DNA of 64,000 bases from Deltaproteobacteria bacterium (GCA_021847425.1 JAJZRF010000006.1:1-64000); one strand, 5' to 3'. Counted from the first letter of the stretch, positions 44,232 through 54,039 are shown. Made by a program: numbers and translations. Notes: generated by a model from the sequence alone, not told the origin.

Positions 44232-44771
44232 TTATTCCCGGCCCAGCAGCTTTTTGGCCAAAGCCCCGACCTTTGATTCCCGGATGTTGAGAAAATCCAG
44301 ATCAACCTTGAATGCCAGCTCGGGCTGCTGCTCGAGAATCAAGCCGGCCGCGATCTCGGCCCCGCCCACGGTCAGCTCCTTGCAGGTGGCGCCGTTTTTT
44401 TCCTTGCGCCGTTTGAGCAGCACCCGGCAGCAGGTGGCGGAGAAACGGTCCCGGAAACGGTCGTGCATCTCCTTGGCCACCTTGTCAAACTCCTTTGCCT
44501 TCATGCCCCCGGCCTGGCGCGGCCCGAGAAAAAGGCTCAGCGCAACCTCACCCCCGGCCAGCGAGCCGCAGGTGCAGCCGGCGCCGCCCATGCCATGGCA
44601 AAAACCGGAACCCAGACGGACGGCCATTTCCGGGCTGAGGTCGCCGCGAAACCCCTGATTGATCACGACAATAACCGTTTCGGAGCAGCAGTAGCCCCGG
44701 GCCGTAAAAATATTGGCCGCCCGCTCCCCGACCAGCTCAACTATCCGGGGAGTATTTTCTTGATTTTTCAT
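44232..44771 (-). CDS. C-GCAxxG-C-C family redox protein
   Basis: The ~179-residue protein carries the cysteine pattern of the family: RGYCCSETVIVVINQ, then GFCHGMGGAGCTCGSLAGG and the late SATCCRVLLK. The same domain occurs, fused to a heme tail, in the split-Soret cytochrome at 14559-15362. These proteins probably bind an Fe-S or other metal centre, but the biochemical role is unknown. No signal peptide is seen, so it is cytoplasmic. The start is ATG 44771; an in-frame ATG at 44801 is possible. It lies upstream of dus on the same strand. Confidence 0.82.
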   Translation of the reverse strand: MKNQENTPRIVELVGERAANIFTARGYCCSETVIVVINQGFRGDLSPEMAVRLGSGFCHGMGGAGCTCGSLAGGEVALSLFLGPRQAGGMKAKEFDKVAKEMHDRFRDRFSATCCRVLLKRRKEKNGATCKELTVGGAEIAAGLILEQQPELAFKVDLDFLNIRESKVGALAKKLLGRE

Positions 44772-44842
44772 ACTTTCTACCCACGACAAAAGATAATGCA
44801 CTCATGAATCAGTCAAGTTCTTTGCTTCCACGGCAGTTAAAT

Positions 44843-45045
44843 CCCATTGGCACGCAGCCGGGCACCGGAGAGGCTGCCGGAAAAGGGCTTTGCACTGTTT
44901 GAGCGCAGCGAGTTTGCAAAGCCCCGGCAGCATCGAGGAGTACCCCATGCGGGGTATAAACTCCGGGCATCCCGCCCTCGGCGGGACAAGAGACACAGGG
45001 TGCCCTTTCTTTGGTTCATTTCTTTGGGCAAGCAAAGAAATGAAC
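44843..45045 (+). repeat. intergenic repeat element, copy right of the C-GCAxxG gene
   Basis: A ~200-bp non-coding element starts CCCATTGGCACGCAGCCGG and ends in a perfect 13-bp inverted repeat, GTTCATTTCTTTG (45014-45026) with CAAAGAAATGAAC (45033-45045), around a GGCAAG loop. An inverted copy is at 47946-48129, so clpB lies between them. This copy has ~20 bp more than the other. It probably belongs to a widespread class of palindrome-ended intergenic repeats whose function is unknown. Confidence 0.85.
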
Positions 45046-45139
45046 AAACGAATAAAGCGTATTCCGCTGGCTGCCAAGATTGCCTGAAGCCTTCAACCAA
45101 AAACCATCCCGCCTTTCCCGCAAGCACCCCATATAACAC

Positions 45140-45183
45140 AAAAGGCCGGCCGGATCACCCATAATCCCGGCCGGCCTTTTGCC
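45140..45183. terminator. bidirectional-type terminator downstream of clpB
   Basis: GGCCGGCCGG pairs with CCGGCCGGCC around a short loop, with A residues before and TTTT after on the plus strand. On the minus strand the same structure follows the clpB stop by ~30 bp and is trailed by TTTT, so it ends the clpB transcript. Confidence 0.85.
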
Positions 45184-45210
45184 TTTCGCCTGCTTGCTTT
45201 TGCCTATTTT

Positions 45211-47799
45211 TCATTCCCTGGCAAAGGTGAGCCCTGCCTCGCCCCGGTCCACCACGATGGTCTCCCCCTCGCTGAAGGTGCCGTCCAAAATCTTCATGGC
45301 CAGGCCGTCCTGGACATAGCGCTGGATGGCGCGCTTGAGAGGCCTGGCCCCGAAACTGGGGTCGTAGCCCACCTCGATCAGGTACTCCTTGGCTGCCTCG
45401 GTCAACCGCACGCTGAATTTCTGCTCGGCCAGCCGCCGGGTCAGCAGCGCCACCTGGATATCGATGATCCGGGCAAGATGTTCCTTTTGCAGGCTGTGGA
45501 AGATGATGATCTCGTCGATCCGGTTCAAGAATTCCGGCCGGAACTGGGCATGGAGGATGGCGTCGATCCGGGTCTGCATCTCCTCCCTCCGGCTCTCGCC
45601 CAGCTCCATGATCAGCTGGCTGCCCAGGTTCGAGGTCATGATCAGGATGGTGTTCTTGAAATCCACGGTCCGCCCCTTGCCGTCGGTCATCCGGCCGTCA
45701 TCGAGAATCTGGAGAAGCACGTTGAACACATCGGGATGCGCCTTTTCGATCTCGTCAAAGAGGATGACCGAATAGGGCCTGCGCCGCACCGCCTCGGTGA
45801 GATAGCCGCCCTCCTCGTAACCCACATAGCCCGGAGGCGCACCGATCAACCGGGCAACCGAATGCTTTTCCATGAACTCGCTCATGTCCAGACGGATCAT
45901 GGCCTTTTCCGTATCAAAGAGGAAATGGGCCAGGCTCCGGGCCAGCTCGGTCTTGCCCACGCCGGTGGGGCCTAAAAAGATAAAGGAGCCCAGGGGCCGG
46001 TTGGGGTCCTGGAGTCCGGCCCGGGCACGGCGCACCGCGTTGGCCACTGCACCGATCGCCTCGGTCTGGCCCACCACCCGCCGGGCCAGTTCCACATCGG
46101 CATGGACCAGCTTTTCCTTTTCCCCTTCCAGGAGCCGGTCCACCGGGATGCCGGTCCACTTGGCCACCACCTGGGCCACATCCTCCTCGTCCACCTCTTC
46201 TTTCAGCATCTTCCGGTCCTTCTGGATCTCGGCAAGCCTGCTGTTTTCGTTGGCCAGCTGCTTTTCAAGCTCCACGATCCTGCCGTAACGGATCTCGGCC
46301 ACCTTGCTCAGATCGCCCTGCCGCTCCGCCTGCTGCTCGGCAACATGCGCCTCGTCGATATCGCTCTTGACCTTACGGATCTTCTGAATGACATCCCGCT
46401 CCAGAATCCAGTGGCCCTTCATGGCGGTCAGGGTTTCGTTGAGCTCAGCCAGCTCGCCCTCGATCTTGCCGAGCCGCTCCTTGGAGGCGGCATCGGTTTC
46501 CTTCTTCAATGCCTCCCGCTCGATTTCCAGCATGATCCGCTTACGATCCACCTCGTCGATCTCGGTGGGCATGGAATCGATCTCGATCCGCAAGCGGGAA
46601 GCGGCCTCGTCGATGAGGTCGATGGCCTTGTCCGGGAGAAAACGGTCGGTGATGTAACGGTTGGACAGGGTCGCCGCCGCAACGGTGGCCGAATCCTTGA
46701 TCCGCACCCCGTGGTGGACCTCGTATTTCTCCTTGATCCCGCGCAGGATGGCGATGGTGTCGTCAAGCGACGGCTCCTGCACCAGAACCTGCTGGAAGCG
46801 CCGCTCAAAGGCGGCATCCTTTTCGATGTACTTGCGATACTCATTCAAGGTGGTGGCGCCGACGCAGTGCAGCTCGCCCCGGGCCAGGGCGGGTTTGAGC
46901 ATGTTGGAGGCGTCCATGGCCCCTTCCGCGGCCCCGGCCCCCACCAGGGTGTGGATCTCGTCGATGAAGAGGATGACCTCGCCGGCCCGTTTCTGCACCT
47001 CCTTGAGCACCGCCTTGAGCCGGTCCTCGAACTCGCCCCGGTACTTGGCCCCGGCCACCAGCGCGGCCAGATCCAGGGAGAGCACCTGCTTGTTGCGCAG
47101 GGTTTCCGGCACATCGCCGTTGACGATCCGCTGGGCCAGCCCCTCGACAATGGCGGTCTTGCCCACCCCGGGCTCGCCGATCAAAACCGGGTTGTTCTTG
47201 GTCCTCCGGGAAAGCACCTGGATCACCCTGCGCACCTCGTCATCCCGGCCGATTACCGGGTCGAGCTTGCCTTGCCTGGCCACATCGGTGAGGTTGCGGG
47301 CATATTTCTCCAGAGCCTGGTATTTCTCCTCGGGGTTCGGGTCGGTAACCCGCTGGTTGCCGCGGATGGCGACCAGGGCCTGTAAAAATGCCTCCCGGCT
47401 TATGCCTTTACGTTTAAAGGCCTGGGCCGCCGGAGAGTCCTTGTCGTCGAGCACGGCCAGAATCAGATGCTCCAGGCTGACATACTCATCCTGCATTTCG
47501 CCTGCCACCTTGAAGGCCCGGTCCAGCAGGGCTTGGAACCGTTTTCCGGCATAGGCCTGGGTGTACCCGCCGCCGCTCACCTGGGGCAGCTTTTGCAGAA
47601 GCTGATCCATCTCCTGCCGGAGCAGACCGGGATCCACCCCCATCTTCTGCAGGATGGGCACCACGACCCCATCGGGCTGATCGAGAAGAACCCGCATGAG
47701 ATGCTCGGGCTGTATCTCCTGATGCCCCTTGCCCTGGGCCAGATTCTGGGCAGCCTGCACCGCCTCCTGCGATTTCACCGTGAATTTGTCAAACTGCAT
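45211..47799 (-). CDS. clpB: ATP-dependent disaggregase ClpB
   Basis: The 862-residue Hsp100 chaperone has the N-terminal Clp repeat domain ([17 protein letters not shown], residues 1-150), the first AAA domain with Walker A GEPGVGKT, the coiled-coil middle domain (about residues 410-530, rich in Lys/Glu/Arg), and the second AAA domain with GPTGVGKT and [20 protein letters not shown]. The length and coiled coil separate it from ClpA and ClpC. It extracts proteins from aggregates together with DnaK. The gene stands alone between two inverted copies of a non-coding repeat. No CIRCE or sigma32 box was recognised upstream. Confidence 0.97.
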   Translation of the reverse strand: MQFDKFTVKSQEAVQAAQNLAQGKGHQEIQPEHLMRVLLDQPDGVVVPILQKMGVDPGLLRQEMDQLLQKLPQVSGGGYTQAYAGKRFQALLDRAFKVAGEMQDEYVSLEHLILAVLDDKDSPAAQAFKRKGISREAFLQALVAIRGNQRVTDPNPEEKYQALEKYARNLTDVARQGKLDPVIGRDDEVRRVIQVLSRRTKNNPVLIGEPGVGKTAIVEGLAQRIVNGDVPETLRNKQVLSLDLAALVAGAKYRGEFEDRLKAVLKEVQKRAGEVILFIDEIHTLVGAGAAEGAMDASNMLKPALARGELHCVGATTLNEYRKYIEKDAAFERRFQQVLVQEPSLDDTIAILRGIKEKYEVHHGVRIKDSATVAAATLSNRYITDRFLPDKAIDLIDEAASRLRIEIDSMPTEIDEVDRKRIMLEIEREALKKETDAASKERLGKIEGELAELNETLTAMKGHWILERDVIQKIRKVKSDIDEAHVAEQQAERQGDLSKVAEIRYGRIVELEKQLANENSRLAEIQKDRKMLKEEVDEEDVAQVVAKWTGIPVDRLLEGEKEKLVHADVELARRVVGQTEAIGAVANAVRRARAGLQDPNRPLGSFIFLGPTGVGKTELARSLAHFLFDTEKAMIRLDMSEFMEKHSVARLIGAPPGYVGYEEGGYLTEAVRRRPYSVILFDEIEKAHPDVFNVLLQILDDGRMTDGKGRTVDFKNTILIMTSNLGSQLIMELGESRREEMQTRIDAILHAQFRPEFLNRIDEIIIFHSLQKEHLARIIDIQVALLTRRLAEQKFSVRLTEAAKEYLIEVGYDPSFGARPLKRAIQRYVQDGLAMKILDGTFSEGETIVVDRGEAGLTFARE

Positions 47800-47945
47800 A
47801 GCCGTTGCTCCTTAAGCAGAAGAAAATGATCAGCCAGGCACCCCCCCGGCCGTGTTCTGCAACTACCGTAAGCTCGCCCCCAGCCGCTGTCAAGGGGAGT
47901 TACGTCAAACTTTTGACAGGCTTACAAGTGATATTGAATTGGTAT

Positions 47946-48129
47946 GTTCATTTCTTTGCTTGCCCAAAGAAACGAACCAAAGAAAAGGCCCCCTGTGTCT
48001 CTTGTCCCGCCTATGGCGGGATACCCTGTGCTCCTCGATGCTGCCGGGGCTTTGCAAACTCGGCTGCGCCTCAAACAGTGCAAATCCCTTTTCGGCAGCC
48101 TCTCCGGTGCTCGGCTGCGTGCCAATGGG
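47946..48129 (-). repeat. intergenic repeat element, inverted copy upstream of clpB
   Basis: Read on the minus strand this is the same element as 44843-45045: it opens CCCATTGG and closes with GTTCGTTTCTTTG and a matching CAAAGAAATGAAC arm (one mismatch). It lies ~150 bp before the clpB start. Confidence 0.85.
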
Positions 48130-48265
48130 AAATCCCCCATTTGTCCTGCCGAGCCTCACAGACGGGGGCGGAAAAAGACGCAGAAACTGTCTGAGGGCGA
48201 AGCCCGAGTTTTTCTGCGTCCCGCCCTTGTCGAGAAGTGAGGGAAGCCCGCAGGGCCAGGACTGG

Positions 48266-48325
48266 CCGGGGTGCCCTTTTCTTGTTTCTTCTTTTGGGCA
48301 CGCAAAAGAAGAAAGAGAGAACAGC
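48266..48325 (+). repeat. related palindrome-ended repeat upstream of the anion transporter
   Basis: TTTCTTCTTTTG (48285-48296) pairs with CAAAAGAAGAAA (48303-48314) around a GGCACG loop. The design, including a preceding GGTGCCC block, matches the ends of the clpB-flanking repeats but the sequence differs. The 48130-48265 stretch before it holds a further inverted segment with matching GCGTC/GACGC ends and no gene. Confidence 0.6.
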
Positions 48326-48453
48326 AGAGAGATCATCGCTTTTATTCCCGGACAAACCTTTTTCCCAGACCACCCCACATAACCTTTGCCTTACCCAACC
48401 CCTCGGGGCTATATAGAGCTTGTCTCCGTTCCAATCTTTTCTCAGGATATCAC

Positions 48454-49698
48454 ATGCCCGACCTTGCCCTGGTCATTTTCATCATAACCTATCTCGGTGT
48501 GGCCATCGGCCGGATTCCCGGCCTGATGCTGGACCGGACCGGCATTGCCCTGCTGGGGGCAATCGCCATGATCGCCAGCGGCACAGTGCCGCTCACCGAG
48601 GCCATGGCTGCCATCGACCTGCCCACCATCATCCTGCTCTACGGTCTGATGGTGCTTTCCGCCCGGCTCCGGCTGGGGGGCTTTTACACCTGGGTCGCCG
48701 GCCGCACCACCAGATTCCTGGACCAGCCCCGGCTTTTTCTCCTCACCAGCATGCTGCTGGCCGGGCTGCTTTCCGCCCTGCTGGCCAATGACATTGTCTG
48801 CCTGGCCTTCACCCCGGTTCTCTGTCTCGCCCTGCTTAAGAAAGGGCTCAACCCCCTGCCCTTTCTCCTCGGCCTTGCGGCGGCCAGCAATATCGGCTCG
48901 GCCGCCACCATCATCGGCAACCCGCAAAACATGTTGATCGGCCAGGTCGGCCACCTGCACTTCGGCAGCTTCCTGCTCTGGTGCACCCCTCCCGCCCTCC
49001 TCGCCATGGGTGGCGCCTATGGCATTCTCTGCCGCACTTACCGAGGGTGCTTTGCCGCACCTTCGATTCCCCAAACCCTGGTCCAAACACCCGAATGGCC
49101 CGAGTTCGACCGCCTCCAGAGCGCAAAGGGGCTCATCGCCATGCTGGTTCTGATCACCCTTTTCTTCACTCCCATCCCCCGCGAACTTTCCGCCATCACC
49201 GTGGCCGGCATCCTGCTGTGCAGCAGGAAAATGCACTCCCGCCAGATCATGGAGCTGGTGGACTGGCATCTGCTTACCCTGTTCTGCGCCCTGTTCATCG
49301 TGGTCCACGGCATAACCAGCCGCAATGTTCCCGGCCTGATCATGGAAGCCATGGCCGCCCACGGCCTGACAATCACCAACCTTTTCGCCCTCACTGGCAT
49401 CTCCACCATCCTGAGCAACCTGGTCAGCAATGTGCCTGCCGCCATGCTCCTGGTCCGTTTCCTTAACCCTGAGGTGCCTCAGCAGTGGTATGTCCTGGCC
49501 CTGTCAAGCACCTTTGCCGGAAATCTGGTCATCATCGGCAGCATTGCCAATCTCATCGTCATCGAACAGGCAAAGAAATTTCATATCGAGATCAGCTTTA
49601 AGGAACACGCCAGGGTCGGCATCCCGATTACGCTTTTTTCCCTGCTCGTTCTTGTTCTGCTGCTGTACTTCAGACACGGATTGCTGCCCCCAGGTTGA
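48454..49698 (+). CDS. SLC13/ArsB-like anion transporter
   Basis: The 414-residue protein has about ten hydrophobic helices. Diagnostic stretches are TIILLYGLMVLSARLRLGGF, ANDIVCLAFTPVLCLA, ASNIGSAATIIGNPQNMLIG (the SNxG/GNPQN loop of the ion-transporter superfamily), and the repeated SNLVSNVPAAMLLV in the second half. This places it in the superfamily that includes SLC13 dicarboxylate/sulfate, ArsB and NhaD carriers. The substrate is not fixed. In a sulfate reducer, sulfate or a carboxylate is plausible. The ATG at 48454 starts the first helix, and the upstream open frame runs through non-coding repeat sequence. Confidence 0.8.
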   Translation: MPDLALVIFIITYLGVAIGRIPGLMLDRTGIALLGAIAMIASGTVPLTEAMAAIDLPTIILLYGLMVLSARLRLGGFYTWVAGRTTRFLDQPRLFLLTSMLLAGLLSALLANDIVCLAFTPVLCLALLKKGLNPLPFLLGLAAASNIGSAATIIGNPQNMLIGQVGHLHFGSFLLWCTPPALLAMGGAYGILCRTYRGCFAAPSIPQTLVQTPEWPEFDRLQSAKGLIAMLVLITLFFTPIPRELSAITVAGILLCSRKMHSRQIMELVDWHLLTLFCALFIVVHGITSRNVPGLIMEAMAAHGLTITNLFALTGISTILSNLVSNVPAAMLLVRFLNPEVPQQWYVLALSSTFAGNLVIIGSIANLIVIEQAKKFHIEISFKEHARVGIPITLFSLLVLVLLLYFRHGLLPPG

Positions 49699-49844
49699 AA
49701 CCGTGACCGGTCACCGGGGGCAACAATGTAAAAAGTGAGGTTCTGCTGAAAATATGGGATGCATTCCCGGCGCGGGGCACGACATTCCCTGTCCGCAGCG
49801 GGACATTCACATCAAAAGCATGCCGCTGTAAGCTGTAAGCTCTG

Positions 49845-51254
49845 TTACACTTCGAAGGACTGATGGGGGTCCGGGACATCAACCTGCAAAAATCCCAACT
49901 CCTTCCGCAGGCTCTCGGCAAAGACGGTGGCCACCTCCTCCTCGCCATGCACCACAAAGGTGCGGGACGGTTTCTTGTGCATGGCTCCGGCCCAGGCCAG
50001 CAGCCCATCCCGGTCGGCATGGCCGCTGAACCCGGTCAGCGTCTCCACCGTGGCCCGCAGCGGGAACTCCTCGCCAAAGATCTTTACCGTTTCCTCCCCT
50101 TCAACAATCTTGCGGCCCAAGGTGTTGGGCGCCTGCCAGCCGGTGACCAGAATGGTGTTTTTCTTGTCGCTGATGCGCTTGCGCAAGTGATGCAGGATGC
50201 GCCCTGCCTCCATCATGCCGCTGGCGCTGATAATAATGGCCGGCTCCCGCAAGAAATTCAACTCCTTGGAATCCTCCACGCTCTGGGTGTAATGCAGGGT
50301 GTCAAAACCAAAGGGGTTGCTGTGGTCATCCTTCAGGAGGAAATCCCGGATATCGCTGTCGTAGGTTTCAGGGTGCAGCCGGAAGATATCCGTAACCCTG
50401 GTGGCCAGCGGGCTGTCCACATAGATGGGCAGCCTGGGGATGTCGCGCTGCAAAAAGAGCTTATGCAGGGCATAGACCAGCTGCTGGGTCCGGCCCACGG
50501 CAAAGGCAGGGATCAAGAGCGTGCCGCCCCGCTGGTAGGTGTCGTTGACAATCCGCTTCAGTTCCTTTTCCGACTCCTGGTACGGCGGATGCTGCCGGTT
50601 GCCGTAGGTGCTCTCCATGATGAGGATATCCGCGCCCTCGCTCAACACGGCAGGGTCATTGATGATCGGGATCCCGCTCCGCCCGATATCCCCGCTGAAA
50701 ACAAGGCGGAGATCGCGATTCTCCTCCTGATCATGGATGTCGAGAATAATGTTGGCGCTGCCCATCATATGGCCGGCATCCATCAGGGTAAGGTGTATGC
50801 CGGGAAAAATCTCCCGCCTGCGGCTATAACTGATGCCGACAAACTGATCCATGGCCACGACCACATCCTCCTTGGTGTAGAGGGGCTCGAACTCTTTCTG
50901 CTTGTTTTTTTTACGGAGTTTATTGGTAAACTCCACGTCCTGCTCCTGGATATGGGCGGAGTCCATGAGCATCACCGCGCAGAGGTCGCGGGTGGCGGAG
51001 GTGCAGATGATATCGCCGCTGAACCCTTTTTTAACCAGACAGGGGATGTTGCCGGAGTGGTCGATGTGGGCATGGGAAAGAATCAGGCAGTCAAGATCCT
51101 TGCCCGCGCAAAAGCCGCTGCGGTTGAGTTCAAAGGCCTCTTTGCGCTTGCCCTGAAAAAGCCCGCAGTCAAGGAGGATGCGTTTGCCGTTCACCTCAAG
51201 CAGGTGCTGCGAGCCGGTAACGGTTTTCGCCGCGCCGTGGAAGGTAATTTTCAT
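49845..51254 (-). CDS. metallo-beta-lactamase/beta-CASP RNA nuclease
   Basis: The 469-residue protein starts with the metallo-beta-lactamase motif LILSHAHIDHSGNIP (near residue 55) after MKITFHGAAKTVTGSQHLL. The metal ligand histidines continue in DAGHMMGSANI and the Asp in LVFSGDIGRSG. The beta-CASP insert and TLLIPAFAVGRTQQLVY follow, then TGFSGHADRDGLLAW and the final VVHGEEE, the C-motif histidine. This order is that of bacterial RNA-processing MBL exonucleases related to CPSF-73. It is cytoplasmic. The target RNA is unknown. It converges on the SLC13 gene. Confidence 0.9.
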   Translation of the reverse strand: MKITFHGAAKTVTGSQHLLEVNGKRILLDCGLFQGKRKEAFELNRSGFCAGKDLDCLILSHAHIDHSGNIPCLVKKGFSGDIICTSATRDLCAVMLMDSAHIQEQDVEFTNKLRKKNKQKEFEPLYTKEDVVVAMDQFVGISYSRRREIFPGIHLTLMDAGHMMGSANIILDIHDQEENRDLRLVFSGDIGRSGIPIINDPAVLSEGADILIMESTYGNRQHPPYQESEKELKRIVNDTYQRGGTLLIPAFAVGRTQQLVYALHKLFLQRDIPRLPIYVDSPLATRVTDIFRLHPETYDSDIRDFLLKDDHSNPFGFDTLHYTQSVEDSKELNFLREPAIIISASGMMEAGRILHHLRKRISDKKNTILVTGWQAPNTLGRKIVEGEETVKIFGEEFPLRATVETLTGFSGHADRDGLLAWAGAMHKKPSRTFVVHGEEEVATVFAESLRKELGFLQVDVPDPHQSFEV

Positions 51255-51513
51255 GGTTGTGCTCCCTTGTTGGTAGAGATGATTTCAGCTCAGCATACAA
51301 GGGTGGCGGGAAAAACAGAAGTAAAGATTTGTCTTGAATAGCCCTGGTGGTCAGGAATCTTTCTGCATATTCCACGGCCTCGTTTATTTCTCCCAACCGG
51401 TTGAAAAGAATATAGTTCTTGAATTGCTCCATGGTGTCAGGTAGACAGATTAGGAAGCAAGCTGAAAATTCCACCTTGGGCTCGCTCGATAATAATATTG
51501 TTAGGACTATCCG

Positions 51514-52002
51514 ATGTCGCCACTACCGGACTTAGTAATTGGTGCGCTACTCGCCTTACTTGGCGTTTTGGTCTCGCAACTTGTAACCATGTTGCAAGCG
51601 CGGCTAGAACGGCAGAACAAACGCGAGATACTTCTCCGCACAAAGTACGAGGAACTTGGACAGCATTTTCTTGATTCAATAAAACTCCCTCACGCTTTAA
51701 TGACGTGCACAAGTACAGAAGACATTCTCGTTTTAACTCATCAGGCATCTGGTAATAACGCGCATCTTCTCGCGTTGCTCTATTTTCCGTTACTTCGACA
51801 AGCAACCGGACGGTACATAGATTCGTATTCCGAGCTTTTAATGACCGCGACTTCATTGCACAACCCCAACGACAAACGCCCGCTCGGCATGCAAGTTTTC
51901 GACAAGCCAGAATATATTCAAGCACGCAATAATCACCTTGCTGCCAGAGATCATCTGCAAGAACAAATAGAAGCTCATGCTCCCACTTATGCAAAGTCCT
52001 AA
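51514..52002 (+). CDS. hypothetical protein with one N-terminal membrane anchor
   Basis: I do not recognise the family. The 162-residue product has one strong membrane helix at residues 7-25 (LVIGALLALLGVLVSQLV) followed by a basic, coiled-coil-like stretch (LQARLERQNKREILLRTKYEELGQHF). The rest is helical and soluble, rich in His and Asn. Base composition is visibly lower in GC than the flanking genes, which hints at a recent arrival. A 185-residue frame on the opposite strand is rejected as a shadow because it has no anchor logic. Confidence 0.5.
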   Translation: MSPLPDLVIGALLALLGVLVSQLVTMLQARLERQNKREILLRTKYEELGQHFLDSIKLPHALMTCTSTEDILVLTHQASGNNAHLLALLYFPLLRQATGRYIDSYSELLMTATSLHNPNDKRPLGMQVFDKPEYIQARNNHLAARDHLQEQIEAHAPTYAKS

Positions 52003-52044
52003 CTTTACGTTAACAATGCTTGTGTGTGAAGGGAAAAAACAAGA

Positions 52045-52461
52045 ATGACCCTGGAACTCCTCTGGTCCAAATTGGCCAGCATCGAAGCCAAGTCCGGCAT
52101 GCTTTGCGGACGCACAGGCAAGTGCAATGCCGACTGCTGCCGTCCCTCCATCATGGGGGGCGAACCGGGTGTCACCCCGCCAGAGATCGCATTGATCAAT
52201 GGCTTTTTGGCAAAACAGAGGAGCTTCCGTTTCTATGAAGCTGGCCAAGATGGTTGCAAGTTTCTGGGCAAGAACGGGCTGTGCCGGATTTATCCTGTCC
52301 GGCCCATCGACTGCCGGGTGCATTTCTGCAAAGATGACTCGCTGCAAAGCCAGGCCAACCCCGAGATGGCCAACCTGGTGGCAGAGTACCATTCCCGCCA
52401 CGAAACGGCGTTTATGGCAACGGAACTGCTTGATTCGTTCCGGTTTTTGGGGGAACAGTAG
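52045..52461 (+). CDS. YkgJ-family cysteine cluster protein
   Basis: The 138-residue protein has the YkgJ-type cysteine pattern: CGRTGKCNADCC near residue 21, DGCKFLGKNGLCRIYPVRPIDCR (about residues 67-92) and HFCKDD. Families with this pattern bind zinc or iron and are found across bacteria, without firm enzymatic function. GAAGGGAAAA precedes the ATG. A perfect 22-bp hairpin follows and separates it from the convergent diguanylate cyclase gene. Confidence 0.85.
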   Translation: MTLELLWSKLASIEAKSGMLCGRTGKCNADCCRPSIMGGEPGVTPPEIALINGFLAKQRSFRFYEAGQDGCKFLGKNGLCRIYPVRPIDCRVHFCKDDSLQSQANPEMANLVAEYHSRHETAFMATELLDSFRFLGEQ

Positions 52462-52552
52462 GAACTGCTGCCACGCGCCGCGGGTATGCACGTTGGCGGC
52501 GGACACCGATTCGGCAGAGGGGAAATCTGCGCAGGAAAACGGCCGCAAAAAA

Positions 52553-52619
52553 GGCCATGGCTGGCTGGAGCAGATTTTCCCTCTGCTCCAGCCAGCCATG
52601 GCCTGATCGTTTCTTTTTT
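52553..52619. terminator. perfect 22-bp terminator hairpin between convergent genes
   Basis: GGCCATGGCTGGCTGGAGCA plus GA (52553-52574) pairs exactly with 52582-52603 around a TTTTCCC loop. A T-rich tract (TTTCTTTTTTT) follows on the plus strand and an A tract precedes it, so it can end both the ykgJ-like and cyclase transcripts. Confidence 0.88.
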
Positions 52620-52637
52620 TACTGGACCTGCCGGAAC

Positions 52638-53669
52638 TCACTCCCCCTCGACACACACCCGGCAACGCCCGGCTTTTTTTGCCTGGTAAAGCACTTCATC
52701 GGCCCGCTGCAGCCACTCGTCCTTGCTCATTTCCGGACTCCATTGCACCAGGCCGATACTCACGCCCAGCCTGCTGCCGTCCCCGGCATTGAGGTCAAGG
52801 CTATCGACGGCGTTGCACAACCGTTCGGCCAACAGCCGGGCCGGCTCAAGAGCGGTATCCGGCAAAACCAGAACAAACTCATCGCCGCCCATGCGCACCA
52901 GAAGATCACTGTTGCGCACCATCCCCGCCAAGGACTTGGCCACCATCTGCAAGGCGTTATCCCCGGCGGCATGCCCCAGGGTGTCATTGATCTGCTTGAA
53001 ATGGTCCAAGTCCATGCTGGCCAAGGTTATGGGCCGCCCGTAGCGACGGGCTGTTTCCAGCATCGGTCCGATGCGTTCCTCAAAAACCCGCCGGTTGTCG
53101 AGGCCGGTGAGCATGTCCCGCCGGGCCTGGGCAAAGAGATCCTCATACACAAGGGCGCGTTGCAGGGGCTCTCCCAGAATCTGCAGCGCATCCCGCAAAA
53201 CCTGGGCTTCTTCTGTTTCAATGCAGGTTCCCCGCCTGAGCAGCATCAGACAACCCTCGGTGGCCCCAGCGATGCCGCCGCCAAAGGACATCTGCCATTG
53301 CTGCACGAAAAACGGACCCCATTCACAGCAGGTCCCGTCCAGCTGACAATCAATCTTCTCAAAAACCTCTTCAGCGGTCTGCATGGCAAGACGCCGGTCC
53401 GGCCCGTGGCAGGAGCAGATGATATGCACCCGGCTCCGGTCGAGGCTGCGGTAGGCAATCAGATCATGCTCAACCAGGGGCGTCAGCCACACGGAAAAAG
53501 CCTCGATCATGCCTTGCAGGTCGGTGGCGCCAGCCAGTCTGGCGTGCAGCTCGTTGACCTGTTTCAACCACTCCGATTGGCGGCGGTAGCGATCAAGCTC
53601 CACCATCAGATGATCCAGGTTGATCGGTTCTGTCATTTCTCTATCAGAGAGAGAGTGTGCGGCATTCAT
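52638..53669 (-). CDS. GGDEF diguanylate cyclase with GAF-like sensor region
   Basis: The 343-residue protein makes cyclic di-GMP. The C-terminal catalytic domain shows RDMLTGLDNRRVFEERIGP, DLDHFKQINDTLGH and the active-site VRMGGDEFVLVLP, so it is likely active. Residues ~20-160 form a sensory segment of a GAF-like type (LHARLAGATDLQGMIEAFSVW, HIICSCHGPDRRLAM), without membrane helices. The ATG at 53669 is chosen because AAAGGAGCC lies at ideal distance. The longer frame to 53705 lacks such a site. It may tune motility or attachment in response to a cytoplasmic cue. Confidence 0.9.
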   Translation of the reverse strand: MNAAHSLSDREMTEPINLDHLMVELDRYRRQSEWLKQVNELHARLAGATDLQGMIEAFSVWLTPLVEHDLIAYRSLDRSRVHIICSCHGPDRRLAMQTAEEVFEKIDCQLDGTCCEWGPFFVQQWQMSFGGGIAGATEGCLMLLRRGTCIETEEAQVLRDALQILGEPLQRALVYEDLFAQARRDMLTGLDNRRVFEERIGPMLETARRYGRPITLASMDLDHFKQINDTLGHAAGDNALQMVAKSLAGMVRNSDLLVRMGGDEFVLVLPDTALEPARLLAERLCNAVDSLDLNAGDGSRLGVSIGLVQWSPEMSKDEWLQRADEVLYQAKKAGRCRVCVEGE

Positions 53670-54039
53670 TGCAACGGCTCCTTTCATGGAAAAGATGTTT
53701 GACAATAAGCTATGCCATTTTCATGCCAGATCACCCCGACAGTCCTTCCAAGAGCCTTGCCCCGCAAGGATAGCCGCAAGAAAAATACCGCATCTCTTTA
53801 AAATTATTTAAAAAACAAAAACAGACCCATTGCGTTCTCCAGCAGCGCCCACCCGTCGCATGGGGAAAATTTTTCCCGTCCACCCCGTCATTCTGCTGAC
53901 ACCCGGCCAACCTTGCCACCCTCTCCGCAACCCTTCTTTCCGTATCCCGAACAATCGTTTCCTTGCATCCGCCAGCCCAGCGGATATCATGCAAAAAGCC
54001 ATCCCCATCCAAATTCAGGCAAGAGAGAGCGCCTAACCC
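53670..54039. other. intergenic region between the cyclase and polymerase IV genes
   Basis: These 370 bp lie between divergent genes and must hold both promoters. No gene is recognised, and I found no clear LexA box for the polymerase IV gene. Confidence 0.4.

Noticed and set aside
51196-51474. A short minus-strand frame (MEQFKNYILFNRLGE) between the MBL nuclease and the hypothetical gene
   Set aside because: It overlaps the nuclease N-terminal coding region. The peptide looks somewhat protein-like, but support is too thin to annotate.
51437-51994. A 185-residue minus-strand frame overlapping the hypothetical gene at 51514-52002
   Set aside because: The plus-strand product has a clear membrane helix and better codon order. 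The minus product shows no fold signature.
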